Assembly: GCF_904848585.1 (NCBI RefSeq)
Contig: NZ_CAJHCR010000011.1
Coordinates: forward strand, 177,838-241,837
DNA from: Paraburkholderia kirstenboschensis
GTDB taxonomy: Bacteria; Pseudomonadota; Gammaproteobacteria; Burkholderiales; Burkholderiaceae
Direction of reading: 5' to 3'
Length of the DNA stretch: 64,000 bases
Within the stretch, counting starts at the first letter, position 1. Each line of letters starts with the position of its first letter. Under the pieces are notes generated by a model. The model saw only the letters and a list, made by a program, of their open reading frames with translations, did not search any database and was not told where the DNA came from. Made by a program: the position numbers and the translations under genes. Shown here piece by piece: positions 43,134 through 52,455 of the stretch.

Positions 43134-43828
43134 TGCGGGTCTGTGCTGCGCCGCCCTTCACTGCGCTGTGCACTGGGCCGTCTGATGCGCGTTGGCGGCC
43201 GCACGACCTGCTGCACTTGCGGCGCCTCGCTGCGTTCGACGGCGAACCGGCGTGGGTCCGCGACGCGTTCGAGCGCGCGCCGTATGCCGTCGTGCGGCGT
43301 GCGCTTACCGCGCAGGGCGTCGTTGCGGTTGGCGTGCGCGGCGCGCAGCGCTCGCAGCGGTACGGCACGTGGGTTGCATCGGCGGAGATCGTCGAAGCGA
43401 CCGCGCCCGAAGCGCTCGCTCGGAACGAACCACTCGCGGGGCGCGCCGCATTGCCCGCCTTTATCGCGCTCGCCGCGTTGCAGCGGGACTCAACGAGTGC
43501 ATTGAATCGACTCGTGTGGGGCCCCACCGGCAGCGCGGGTTTCGAACTGGCAACGCGGAGAAACACTGTGTCGGAATCGAGCGATCTCGATCTTTTGATT
43601 CGGACACCGGAACGATTGTCGCGCGAATGCGCCGCAGACTTGCTGAACCAGTTCGACGCGCTCTCGCAGCAAACCGGCATTCGCATCGACGCGCAACTCG
43701 AAACGCCTGCAGGCGGCGTCGCATTAGCCGAGTGGGCCGCGGGCAAGGCGCGCGTGATGGCGCGCCACGCAAGCGGTCCGCAACTGCTTGCCGATCCGTG
43801 GGCCGTCGTTCAGCCGACTGACGTCTGA
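43133..43828 (+). CDS. mdcG: Malonate decarboxylase holo-ACP synthase (phosphoribosyl-dephospho-CoA transferase)
   Basis: MdcG attaches the prosthetic group made by MdcB to the carrier subunit MdcC. This 231-aa product has a nucleotidyltransferase-like motif GSAGFELAT followed by SSDLDLLI, with the D-x-D metal ligands. ATG 43133 overlaps the mdcE stop; an ATG at 43118 would add five residues. It is immediately followed by mdcH with overlapping codons. Confidence 0.92.
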   Translation: MRVCAAPPFTALCTGPSDARWRPHDLLHLRRLAAFDGEPAWVRDAFERAPYAVVRRALTAQGVVAVGVRGAQRSQRYGTWVASAEIVEATAPEALARNEPLAGRAALPAFIALAALQRDSTSALNRLVWGPTGSAGFELATRRNTVSESSDLDLLIRTPERLSRECAADLLNQFDALSQQTGIRIDAQLETPAGGVALAEWAAGKARVMARHASGPQLLADPWAVVQPTDV

Positions 43829-44760
43829 TGCTCGCGCTGATCTTCCCGGGCCAGGGCGCGCAGACCGACGGCTTCCTGCATCGCCTGCCGCCGCATCCGG
43901 CCGTGCAGGCGACGCTCGACGAGGCTTCCAGCGTACTTGGCATCGACATCCTCACGCTCGACACGCCAGACGCATTGCGCTCGACAGTTGCCGTGCAGTG
44001 CGGCTTGACCGTGGCGGGCGTGGCCCTCGCCCGCGCGCTGGCCGATGAAGGGCTGAAGCCCGAGATGAGCGCCGGCTTGTCCGTGGGCGCATACCCGGCG
44101 GCCGTCAGCTGCGGCGCGCTCGCCTTCCACGACGCATTGAACATGGTTCGCCGTCGCGCCGAATTGATGGAGGCCGCGTACCCATCGGGCTACGGTCTTG
44201 CGGCAGTGTCGGGCCTGACGGAGCACGAGCTCGCAACGCTCGCCGCCCAGCATGCCGACGCGGGCGAGCCGCCCGTCTACATCGGCAACGTGAACGCGCC
44301 GCGCCAGATCGTCATGGCGGGTGCGAACGCCGCGTTGGACAGCTTCCTCGCCCGTGCGTTGGCTGCGGGCGCACGCAAGGCGACGCGCCTCGCGGTCAGC
44401 GTGCCTTCGCATTGCGAATTGCTCGCGCACGCGAGCGACGGACTGTCGGCCTACGCACGTACCATTCACTTCAGCGCGCCGCACAGCATCTACATCGGCA
44501 ATCGCGGCGGCCGCCCGTTGTACACGGCTGACGCGATTCGCGACGACCTTGCGACCAACATGCGCTACACCGTGCGATGGTTCGACGCGCTCACCGTCAT
44601 GCAGGAAATGGGCATGCGCGTCGCGATAGAAGCGCCGCCCGGCCAGGTGTTGACCGACATCACGCGCGAACACTATCCGGATGTCGCCGCGCTCGCGGCC
44701 AGTACACTTCCGTTTGAACGCCTGACGGCGACGGCACGGCGGCGCCTCGAAACCAGCTAG
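43828..44760 (+). CDS. mdcH: Malonate decarboxylase-associated malonyl-CoA:ACP transacylase
   Basis: MdcH loads malonyl from malonyl-CoA onto the holo-carrier to start the cycle. The 310-aa acyltransferase shows FPGQGAQ at the N-terminus (residues 6-12), the nucleophile elbow GLSVGAYPA near 83-91 and the catalytic His in VPSHCELL near 194. It is the last gene of the operon and converges on a LysR-type gene 12 bp away. Confidence 0.94.
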   Translation: MLALIFPGQGAQTDGFLHRLPPHPAVQATLDEASSVLGIDILTLDTPDALRSTVAVQCGLTVAGVALARALADEGLKPEMSAGLSVGAYPAAVSCGALAFHDALNMVRRRAELMEAAYPSGYGLAAVSGLTEHELATLAAQHADAGEPPVYIGNVNAPRQIVMAGANAALDSFLARALAAGARKATRLAVSVPSHCELLAHASDGLSAYARTIHFSAPHSIYIGNRGGRPLYTADAIRDDLATNMRYTVRWFDALTVMQEMGMRVAIEAPPGQVLTDITREHYPDVAALAASTLPFERLTATARRRLETS

Positions 44761-44772
44761 GCAAGCCGCGCT

Positions 44773-45714
44773 TTACTGGCGCTTCTCGATCAACTGCCGG
44801 CCCATCGCTTTCGCATACCCATCGCATGCATTGCGCGCAACGCGAGCCGCCGCGAGCACGCCGACGTCGGCATCGTCGCGGTAGTACATCGCCACATTGA
44901 TCGGGGGCGGCAGCGGACGCACCTGCAACTGCCCTAACTCCCCGCTCGTCAGATACGGCTCGACAAAAAGCGCGGGCACAGCCGCGATGCCATAGCCGTC
45001 GCGCAACAGTTTGACGATGACCGCCACCGACGGCATGCACGTCACCTGCGTATCGGCGAGCGGAACGCCGGCGCGCGTGGCCAGCGTGCGCACGATGGCC
45101 TCCACCGCGATTTGCGGCGCCGTGCCGCGGCCGAACGTGAGTACCGGTTTGCTCAGCAGCGCCGCGACATGCTTCGCGCGACTCGCGGGAATCAGGTCGC
45201 TGCGCGCGATCCAGCGCACCGGATAACTTGCCAGCAGCGCCGACACAATCGACGCCTCCTGGTCGCCCGCCTCTTCCACCTGGATCACGAGATCGAGTTC
45301 GCCCGCGCGCAGGCGAGGTCCGAGCACAGCGCTCGAATCGACAGTCAAGTCCACGACTATGCGGTGGTACTCGAGGTTCAGCATGCGAATGTAGTCGGGT
45401 AACCAGCTATGCACGACCGTCTCGACCACGCCGAGGCGCAGCCGGGTCGCCAACTGCGTTTCGTCCTGCGCGGCCAGTTGCAGCGAACGCGTGGCCTGCA
45501 CCACCGAGCGCGCGTGCGCAAGTAGCCGCTCGCCATTTGCGGTGAGCTTGAACTCGGGCGCATCGCGTTCGATCAATTCGACGCCGAGCTCCGACTCCAG
45601 CGTCTTGATACGCAGTGAAATGGCGGCGGGCGTTGCGTGCATCGCCGTTGCCGTCGCACGAAAACTGCCGAGCCTGGCGAGCGTCAGGAATGTTTCGACG
45701 AAGCGGGTATTCAT
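44773..45714 (-). CDS. LysR-family transcriptional regulator
   Basis: This 313-aa LysR-type regulator (start MNTRFVETFLTLARLGSF) has the usual helix-turn-helix near residues 3-60 and an effector domain. The longer frame from 45753 adds 13 residues without support. It converges on mdcH and is divergent from the DUF1445 gene. A perfect 7-bp inverted repeat lies in the divergent promoter. LysR-type MdcR proteins are known at mdc loci, but here the divergent gene pair is the more likely target. Confidence 0.87.
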   Translation of the reverse strand: MNTRFVETFLTLARLGSFRATATAMHATPAAISLRIKTLESELGVELIERDAPEFKLTANGERLLAHARSVVQATRSLQLAAQDETQLATRLRLGVVETVVHSWLPDYIRMLNLEYHRIVVDLTVDSSAVLGPRLRAGELDLVIQVEEAGDQEASIVSALLASYPVRWIARSDLIPASRAKHVAALLSKPVLTFGRGTAPQIAVEAIVRTLATRAGVPLADTQVTCMPSVAVIVKLLRDGYGIAAVPALFVEPYLTSGELGQLQVRPLPPPINVAMYYRDDADVGVLAAARVARNACDGYAKAMGRQLIEKRQ

Positions 45715-45777
45715 TGCATGAAGTCTCGCAAGCAGCGGATGAAGAGGCGACATGATCGCCGTAAAGCAGCAGTCCCG

Positions 45778-45798
45778 CCGTTAAGTTTAATTTAACGG
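45778..45798. promoter_or_regulatory. LysR-type operator candidate
   Basis: CCGTTAA-N7-TTAACGG is a perfect 7-bp inverted repeat with a 7-nt AT-rich spacer, midway between the divergent LysR-type and DUF1445 genes (64 and 95 bp from their starts). Size and position suit a LysR recognition site. Confidence 0.6.
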
Positions 45799-45892
45799 AA
45801 CGGAAGAAAAACTCGCTGGATGGATATTTTTGACGTTACTACTCTGGAACGCATCAGAAGGTCCAGTCCGTCAAATCCGAAGCGAGCAGTTC

Positions 45893-46672
45893 ATGTCCTA
45901 TACGCCATCCGAATTTCGTCAGCAGATACGCAGCGGCCGTCTGTCGGGCCCCACCGCAGGATTTTGCGGCGACTACGCGCAAGCCAATCTCGCCATTCTT
46001 CCGCAGCAATACGCCGCCGATTTCCTGCGTTTCTGCACGCTCAATCCGAAGGCGTGCCCATTGCTCGGCATCGGTGAGACGGGCCAGTGGCGCGTGCCCT
46101 CGCTCGGCGCGGACCTCGATATTCGTAACGACGTGCCCGCGTTTTATGTGTATCGCCACGGCGAACGCGCCGAGGAAGTGCGCAGCCTCAACGAACTCTG
46201 GCGCGCCGACCTGGTGGTGTTCGCAATCGGCTGCTCGTTTTCATTCGAAGAGATGCTGCGGCGCGAAGGCATCGGCCTGCGTCACATTGAACAGCACGTC
46301 AATGTGCCGATGTATCGCACGCGCGAACGCAACGTGCCGGCAGGCGTGTTCGGCGGCAACCGCGTCGTCTCGATGCGCCCAATGAACGCCGCCGACGCAA
46401 TCCGCGCGATTCAGATCACGAGCCGCTTTCCCGCGGTGCATGGCGCCCCCGTGCATATCGGCGACCCGTCGCTGATCGGCATTCGCGATCTCGGCCGGCC
46501 CGATTTCGGCGATGCAGTCGAAGTGCGCAGCGACGAGCTGCCGGTGTTCTGGGCATGCGGCGTCACCCCGCAAGTCGCGATCGAGAGCGCGCGCTTGCCA
46601 TTCGCGATCGCGCACAAGCCGGGACACATGCTCGTCACCGACATTCCCAACGCCTCGCTCGCCGTCATCTAG
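45893..46672 (+). CDS. DUF1445 family putative hydro-lyase (YcsI/D-glutamate cyclase-like)
   Basis: The 259-aa protein belongs to the DUF1445 family, once called putative hydro-lyases; some members are D-glutamate cyclases. Typical segments are GPTAGFCGDYAQANLAILP near 20-38, FAIGCSFSFEEML near 113 and HIGDPSLIGI near 200. It starts at 45893 (MSYTPSEF); the longer frame has no ribosome site. It is followed after 67 bp by an MFS transporter gene, so the pair may import and transform an organic acid. Confidence 0.85.
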   Translation: MSYTPSEFRQQIRSGRLSGPTAGFCGDYAQANLAILPQQYAADFLRFCTLNPKACPLLGIGETGQWRVPSLGADLDIRNDVPAFYVYRHGERAEEVRSLNELWRADLVVFAIGCSFSFEEMLRREGIGLRHIEQHVNVPMYRTRERNVPAGVFGGNRVVSMRPMNAADAIRAIQITSRFPAVHGAPVHIGDPSLIGIRDLGRPDFGDAVEVRSDELPVFWACGVTPQVAIESARLPFAIAHKPGHMLVTDIPNASLAVI

Positions 46673-46739
46673 CGCGGCGCCATTTCATCCGCAAGCCGCG
46701 CGCAAAGACGCGGCCCATCACGACGACCGGAGTTCAAGC

Positions 46740-48041
46740 ATGGAAAGCAAAGCGCAGTTGACCGCGGACGCCGAGCGCTACGACGAGTCCGTCGCAGCGA
46801 AAGGCCCATTTGCATGGTATCGGCAGATCTCCGCTGCCGAGAAGCGCGCGTTCTGGAGTTGCAAGATCGGCTACGTGCTCGATGCAATGGACACGCAATT
46901 CCTGAGCTTTGTGATTCCGACGCTGATCGCGACGTGGGGCATCACGCGCGGCGACGCGGGACTGATCGGCACCGTCACGCTGCTGAGTTCGGCGGTCGGC
47001 GGCTGGGCGGCGGGCGTGCTGTCGGATCGCGTCGGCCGCGTGAAAACCTTGCAGATCACGATTCTCTGGTTCGCGATTTTTACGCTGGCCTGCGCGCTCG
47101 CGCAGAACTTCTCGCAACTGCTGTGGGCGCGTGGATTGATGGGACTCGGCTTCGGCGGCGAATGGACCGCGGGCGCCGTGCTGATCGGCGAAGTGATCCG
47201 CGCGCGCGACCGCGGCAAGGCGGTGGGACTCGTGCAGGCCGGATGGGCGATCGGCTGGGGCGTGTCGACGCTGCTCTTCATGGCCGTGTTCTCGCTCGTC
47301 CCCGCCGATTACGCGTGGCGTGTGCTGTTCGCGATCGGCATTGCGCCGGCGCCGTTCGTGATCTGGATCCGCCGCTTCGTCGAAGAACCGGAGGTGCATC
47401 GGCGGCAAAAAGAAGCTCAGGATGCGGCACAGGCGCGTCCTTCAATATTCGACATTTTCCGCGGCGATATTGTCTGGACGACGCTGCGCGCATCCATTCT
47501 CGCGACCGGCGTGCAAGGCGGTTATTACGCGGTGACCACGTGGCTGCCGACGTATCTGAAAACCGAGCGGCACTTGAGCGTGATCGGCACCGGCGGCTAC
47601 CTTGGCGTCGTGATCGTCGGATCGTATTGCGGATATCTGACAGGCGCGTATGTCAGCGACCGTATTGGCCGCAAGCGCGCGTTCATCGCGTTCGCTGTCG
47701 CTTCATGCGCGATTGCGTCGATTTACACGCAGCTTCCGCTGGATAATCTGTCGATGCTCGTGCTCGGTTTCCCGCTCGGATTTTGCGCATCGGGCATTTT
47801 CTCGGGCATGGGCGCGTTCCTGACCGAGTTGTTTCCGACGCGGATCCGCGGCTCGGGCCAAGGGTTCTGCTACAACTTCGGGCGAGCTATCGGCGCGACG
47901 TTTCCGTTCCTGATCGGCTACGTGTCGCAAACGATGACGCTTGGCCACGCGATCGGCACATTCGCTGCGGCAGCCTACGGCATCGTGATTCTCGCCGCGC
48001 TTACGCTGCCGGAAACGCGAGGGCGGGCGCTTAGGGAGTGA
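46740..48041 (+). CDS. MFS transporter, carboxylate (SHS/AAHS) type
   Basis: This 433-aa, 12-helix carrier begins with a cytoplasmic N-region of about 35 residues, then KIGYVLDAMDTQFLSFVIP in TM1 and GVLSDRVGRVKTLQ in the TM2-3 loop; GFGGEWTAGAVLIGE is in TM4-5. It resembles carriers for sialate, lactate or aromatic acids. ATG 46740 follows CGGAG. It lies downstream of the DUF1445 gene on the same strand and probably shares its promoter and LysR control. Confidence 0.88.
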   Translation: MESKAQLTADAERYDESVAAKGPFAWYRQISAAEKRAFWSCKIGYVLDAMDTQFLSFVIPTLIATWGITRGDAGLIGTVTLLSSAVGGWAAGVLSDRVGRVKTLQITILWFAIFTLACALAQNFSQLLWARGLMGLGFGGEWTAGAVLIGEVIRARDRGKAVGLVQAGWAIGWGVSTLLFMAVFSLVPADYAWRVLFAIGIAPAPFVIWIRRFVEEPEVHRRQKEAQDAAQARPSIFDIFRGDIVWTTLRASILATGVQGGYYAVTTWLPTYLKTERHLSVIGTGGYLGVVIVGSYCGYLTGAYVSDRIGRKRAFIAFAVASCAIASIYTQLPLDNLSMLVLGFPLGFCASGIFSGMGAFLTELFPTRIRGSGQGFCYNFGRAIGATFPFLIGYVSQTMTLGHAIGTFAAAAYGIVILAALTLPETRGRALRE

Positions 48042-48218
48042 GGATTGCGGTGGGTGTGGTGTGTTTCGATGGGCGGTTGAGGTCATCGTTCGAGCCCGTC
48101 GCTTTGCATCCGCGGCTGACGTCTGTCGCTTCGTGGCGCTGCTGCATGGCGCCTCTTTATGGCGCCGCTGCAAGCCGCCGCTTTATCCCGCGCCGCTTTA
48201 TCCGCCACATGGCTCGCC

Positions 48219-48433
48219 GTTCAGGCCGCTGTAGGGCCGCTGTTCAGGCCGCTGGTGCGGCCGCTGTTCAGGCCGCTGGTGCGGCCGCCGTTCAGGCCGC
48301 TGGTGCGGCCGCCGTTCAGGCCGCTGGTGCGGCCGCCGTTCAGGCCGCTGGTGCGGCCGCCGTTCAGGCCGCTGGTGAGGCCGCGGTTCAGGCCGCTGGT
48401 GAGGCCGCCGTTGAGGCCACTGTTAAGGCCAGC
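48219..48433. repeat. 24-bp minisatellite (about nine copies)
   Basis: The unit GTTCAGGCCGCTGGTGCGGC-CGCY repeats in tandem at 48242, 48266, 48290, 48314, 48338, 48362, 48386 and, degenerate, at 48410; a 23-bp variant precedes at 48219. Units become more diverged at the right end. It fills the gap between two converging transcription units. All frames stay open because 24 is a multiple of 3, giving repeats such as AVQAAGAA and PLFRPLVR, but I see no evidence of translation. The flanking 48042-48218 holds nothing else. Confidence 0.85.
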
Positions 48434-48458
48434 GGTTACACCCGCCGCCAGCCACCGC

Positions 48459-49556
48459 TCACGCCTGTTCGGGCGCGCGTCCTATCACATGCGAGTCCGA
48501 TGCGCTCGAAGGCTCGCTTTGCCCGCGCTCGCGTCCCGACGTTACGACCGCGCCGGTGCCGCCAGGTCGCCGCACCGACTTTGCATGCCGTTCGATCAGC
48601 CGTTGCAGCAGGCAGAAAGCGCAAAGCAGCGCGCCGATCACGATACGGGTCCACCAGGAACTAAGTGTGCCGTCGAACGTAATCAACGTCTGAATCGTGC
48701 CGAGAATGCCGACGCCGAACAGCGAACCGACCACATAGCCGACGCCGCCCGTCAGCAGCGTTCCGCCGATCACGGTTGCCGCGATGGCGTCGAGTTCCAT
48801 CCCTTGCCCTTGCAGGCCGTAGCCGGACAACACGTAGAACGTGAAAACAGCGCCGCCGAGCGCCGAGCAGAAACCGCTCAGCGCATACACGCCGATGCGC
48901 GTATGCGCGACCGGCAGCCCCATTAGCAAAGCAGAGCGGGCATTGCCGCCTACCGCGTACACGTTGCGGCCAAAACGCGTGAAGTGCGCGACGTAGATGG
49001 CAGCGAGCAGCGCGACGAAAGCGATCAGCACGTTCGCCGTCACAGAGCCGATACCGATGTCCAGCCGGAATGCCGAGATGGCGTGGAAGGTCGGATCCGT
49101 GATCGTGATCGACTGTGTGGTGATCAGAAAACACAAGCCGCGCGCGAAGAACATGCCGGCGAGCGTCACGATAAACGCCTGCAGGCGAAAGAAGTGAATC
49201 AGCGCGCCCTGTACGGCGCCAAATACGGTGCCCATCAACAAAACGATCGGCACGATGACCCACACCGATAAATGAAGGCGTTCGGACAATACCGCTTCGA
49301 CGATGGTGGTGAGGGCAACCACGGAGCCCACCGACAGGTCGATGCCGCCCGACACGATCACGAACGTCATGCCAATTGCAACGATCAGCAAAAAGGCGTT
49401 GTCCACGAGCAGATCGAGCAATACCTGCCACGAGAAGAAACCGGTGTACATCACGGAGCCGAAGCCGAACAGCGCGCAGAACAGCAAAATCGTGACCGCG
49501 ATGGGCAACGTGCGCGGATCGACGATATGAGCCCACGCCGAGAAAAATCGTCTCAT
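48459..49556 (-). CDS. yjfF: Sugar ABC transporter permease (YjfF type)
   Basis: This 365-aa permease of the BPD_transp_2 family has about nine helices and resembles YjfF of the galactofuranose uptake system. It shows LLIVAIGMTFVIVSGGIDLSVGSVVALT near residues 56-83 and TVIGGTLLTGGVGYVVGSLFGVGILGTIQ near 262-290. The C-terminal 40 residues are polar and low complexity. Its start overlaps the preceding permease gene by 4 bp. Confidence 0.85.
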   Translation of the reverse strand: MRRFFSAWAHIVDPRTLPIAVTILLFCALFGFGSVMYTGFFSWQVLLDLLVDNAFLLIVAIGMTFVIVSGGIDLSVGSVVALTTIVEAVLSERLHLSVWVIVPIVLLMGTVFGAVQGALIHFFRLQAFIVTLAGMFFARGLCFLITTQSITITDPTFHAISAFRLDIGIGSVTANVLIAFVALLAAIYVAHFTRFGRNVYAVGGNARSALLMGLPVAHTRIGVYALSGFCSALGGAVFTFYVLSGYGLQGQGMELDAIAATVIGGTLLTGGVGYVVGSLFGVGILGTIQTLITFDGTLSSWWTRIVIGALLCAFCLLQRLIERHAKSVRRPGGTGAVVTSGRERGQSEPSSASDSHVIGRAPEQA

Positions 49557-50596
49557 CGTGCCACCCCGCGTTGCTTGATCATCTGCATTCCGAACGACAT
49601 CGCGAGTGCGCGCGCGGCTGGCGACTGGATTACGCTAACCGTGAGCACTACCGCCGCCTTCACGACCAACGTGGCTTCGGGCGGAACGCCGATCGAATAC
49701 GTCGTGTAGGTCAGCGTCTGGATGATCAGGGCGCCGAGCACCGTGCCCGCGAGACTGAAGCGGCCGCCGAGCAGCGACGTGCCGCCGAGCGTCACGGCAA
49801 GAATAGCGTCGAGCTCCAGCAGAAGGCCGGCGTTGTTGCCGTCGGCGCTGCGCACGTTCGAGCTGATGAGGATGCCCGCCATCGCAGCAGTCAGTCCGGA
49901 GAAGCCGTACACCGCGAACACGAGCGCCTTCGAGCGCAAGCCGACGAGGCGCGTGGCAACAGGATTCACACCGATAGCGCGGATAAAGAGCCCGAGCGCC
50001 GTTCCCTCGACGAGCGCCGCTGTCGCCAACACGGCGAGCGTCGCGATCCACACGGAGCACGGCACACCGAGCCAGTACCCGCCGCCGACGAACAGATAGC
50101 CGGGCGCGCCGATCGGAATGATCTGCCCCGCCGTCAGCAACTGGGCGATGCCGCGACCCGCGACCATGAGAATCAACGTGGCGATGATCGGCTGCATGCC
50201 GACAAACGACACGAGCAAGCCGTTCCACATGCCGCTCAACACACCGACGATCAGCGCCGCAATCAATGCCTGTGCGATGAGGCCGCCAGTCGGCACGGGT
50301 TGCGTCGCGAGTATCGTCGCCGCGGCGGCGCCGGCGATTGCGACGACCGCGCCCACCGAAATGTCGATGCCGCGCGTCGCGATAACGAGCGTCATGCCGG
50401 TCGCGACCAGCACGAGCGGCGCGGCGCGATTCAGCACGTCGATCGGCGCGCCGAACAGATGACCGTCGAGCATGCGCAGCGACAGAAAATGCGGATTGAC
50501 CCATAGGTTCAACGCGCACAACAACGCCAACGTCACGCACGGCCAGATCAACGGACGTTCGACGCCGTCACGCGCGAGCCAGTTCGATAGCTTCAT
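49553..50596 (-). CDS. ytfT: Sugar ABC transporter permease (YtfT type)
   Basis: This 347-aa permease of the same family has about nine helices, with PLVLVATGMTLVIATRGIDISVGAVVAIAGA-type sequence near 55-85 and AVTLGGTSLLGGRFSLAGTVLGALIIQTLTYT near 268-299. It forms the channel with the YjfF-like partner. It overlaps both neighbouring genes by 4 bp, so the four transport genes are translationally coupled apart from the binding protein. Confidence 0.85.
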   Translation of the reverse strand: MKLSNWLARDGVERPLIWPCVTLALLCALNLWVNPHFLSLRMLDGHLFGAPIDVLNRAAPLVLVATGMTLVIATRGIDISVGAVVAIAGAAAATILATQPVPTGGLIAQALIAALIVGVLSGMWNGLLVSFVGMQPIIATLILMVAGRGIAQLLTAGQIIPIGAPGYLFVGGGYWLGVPCSVWIATLAVLATAALVEGTALGLFIRAIGVNPVATRLVGLRSKALVFAVYGFSGLTAAMAGILISSNVRSADGNNAGLLLELDAILAVTLGGTSLLGGRFSLAGTVLGALIIQTLTYTTYSIGVPPEATLVVKAAVVLTVSVIQSPAARALAMSFGMQMIKQRGVAR

Positions 50597-52212
50597 TCGC
50601 CGCTCCCCGCGATGAGTCGGTAGATATTGTCTTCATTCGACGCCTTGCCCTCGACTTCCGCGATCTTGCGGCGGTCGCGCAACACGGCCACACGATGACT
50701 GACGCGCAGCACTTCGCTGATCTCGGATGAAATGAACAGAATGCTCAGACCGTTCGCGCACAACGCGAGCAGACGGTCCATGATGTCGAACTTCGCGGCG
50801 ACATCGATGCCGCGCGTGGGTTCGTCGAGAATCAGCAGTTTCGGATCGGTGGCGAGCCAGCGAGCAAGCAGCGCTTTCTGCTGATTGCCGCCCGACAGAA
50901 GCCCGATAGGCTGTTCAGCATCCGAGGCCTTGATGCCGAGCCGTTCGATCCACAGATCGGCCAGTTCGCGCGCACGTTGACGGCTGATCTTGCGCCACCA
51001 TCCACGTCTTGCCTGCAATGCCAGCAGGATGTTCTCGCGAATCGACAGGTCCGCGACGATGCCCTCTTTCTTGCGGTCTTCCGCGCAATACGCAATGCCG
51101 TGGCGCACCGCATCGTGCGGCGAGCGCAGCCGCACGGGTTTGCCATCCACGAGCATCGTGCCGCTATCGGCGCGATCCGCGCCGAACAACAGCCGCGCCG
51201 TCTCGGTGCGGCCTGAACCGAGCAGTCCGGCGAGTCCAAGTATCTGACCGCGCTCGACATTCAGGTCGATCGGCTGCAACGTGCCGCGCCTGCCCACGCC
51301 GCGCAATTCGATAAACGCCGACGCTGCCCGCTCCCCTTGTTGTGTTCCGCTGGGACCAGACGCCTCATGCGCGGCTTCGCGAAGACGCTCGCTCATGCGC
51401 TCGTGACCCACCATCTTCGCGACCAGTTGGTCGGCCGGCAGATCTCGAGCGAGGTACTCGCCCTCGCGCTCGCCGTTGCGCATGACCGTAATGCGATCGG
51501 AAATAGCATACGTCTGCTCGATAAAGTGCGTGACGAACACAATCGCGATGCCAGATTGCTTAAGATGCCGAAGTATTTTGAAAAGCTGCGCGACTTCGCT
51601 GTCGTCGAGACTCGACGTGGGCTCGTCGAGTATCAGCACGCGTGCATCGACGGAAAGCGCTCTCGCGATCGCCACCATCTGTTGCACTGCAATGGGATAC
51701 GCGTCGAGCGAGCGCGTCACGTCGAGCGTGATATCGAGGCGTGCCAGCGCGGCTTGCGCGCGGCGTTTGATGTCGGGCCAGTCGATCGCGCCAAACCGTC
51801 GTGGCTGCCGGCCGGCGAAGATGTTTTCAGCGACCGACAGGTTCGGGCACAGATTGACTTCCTGATACAGCGTGCGCACGCCCGCCGCCTCGGCTTCCTG
51901 CGGCGACGCGAAGGCTACGACCTCGCCCGCGAGCCGGATCGTGCCGGTGTCGGGTGCGATCACGCCCGTAAGCACATTGATCAGGGTGGACTTACCGGCG
52001 CCGTTCTGCCCCATCAGCGTGTGAACTTCGCCGGGGAACAACCGGAAATCGACGCGTTGCAGCGCCTTGACGCCGGGGAACGTCTTGCTGACGCCGGTGG
52101 TGGCAAGAATCGGCTCGCATGGGTTCACGTCGCGCTCGTTTGCAGCGATGGCTGCAGCGGACGCGGTCGTTCTCGTGGCCGGCGGATTCGGTTCGGAAGC
52201 GGGATGCGTCAT
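50593..52212 (-). CDS. ytfR: Sugar ABC transporter ATP-binding protein (YtfR type, double domain)
   Basis: This 539-aa protein has two fused nucleotide-binding domains. The first has Walker A GQNGAGKST near 70 and Walker B LILDEPTSSLD. The second has a degenerate Walker A (GLLGSGRTE), signature LSGGNQQK and Walker B LILDEPTRGID, as in RbsA/YtfR. ATG 52212 (MTHPASEPN) is used; the first 30 residues are Pro/Thr/Ala-rich and unneeded by the family. It drives a pentose/galactofuranose-type transporter. Confidence 0.9.
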   Translation of the reverse strand: MTHPASEPNPPATRTTASAAAIAANERDVNPCEPILATTGVSKTFPGVKALQRVDFRLFPGEVHTLMGQNGAGKSTLINVLTGVIAPDTGTIRLAGEVVAFASPQEAEAAGVRTLYQEVNLCPNLSVAENIFAGRQPRRFGAIDWPDIKRRAQAALARLDITLDVTRSLDAYPIAVQQMVAIARALSVDARVLILDEPTSSLDDSEVAQLFKILRHLKQSGIAIVFVTHFIEQTYAISDRITVMRNGEREGEYLARDLPADQLVAKMVGHERMSERLREAAHEASGPSGTQQGERAASAFIELRGVGRRGTLQPIDLNVERGQILGLAGLLGSGRTETARLLFGADRADSGTMLVDGKPVRLRSPHDAVRHGIAYCAEDRKKEGIVADLSIRENILLALQARRGWWRKISRQRARELADLWIERLGIKASDAEQPIGLLSGGNQQKALLARWLATDPKLLILDEPTRGIDVAAKFDIMDRLLALCANGLSILFISSEISEVLRVSHRVAVLRDRRKIAEVEGKASNEDNIYRLIAGSGE

Positions 52213-52455
52213 AGACCTCGCTCGAGCGGCGGTGTATTGGTGTCGTGGTGCCGTGGCGCGTCGTGCCTTTGTTGCCGTCGTTGCGGCAAGCCCCAGCATC
52301 GGGTGAAAAGAGACCGTCCGCTGCCCAAGCAATCGGACGGTCAGGCACCGCTGGAGAAACTTTTAAAGCTCGATTGCAGCTTCCTCTGCTAATGCTCGTG
52401 CCGGATCAACCGTCATGGCGTACAGGCCAATAGCGAGGAAGCCTAAGTACTTTCT

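Noticed and set aside
48219..48433. Possible CRISPR array
   Set aside because: Units are contiguous with no unique spacers and no cas genes are nearby; it is a plain minisatellite.
48038..48926. Open frames through the 24-bp repeat (AVQAAGAA and PLFRPLVR repeats)
   Set aside because: They are open only because the repeat length is a multiple of three; one runs antisense into the YjfF-type gene, and no ribosome site or homology is seen.
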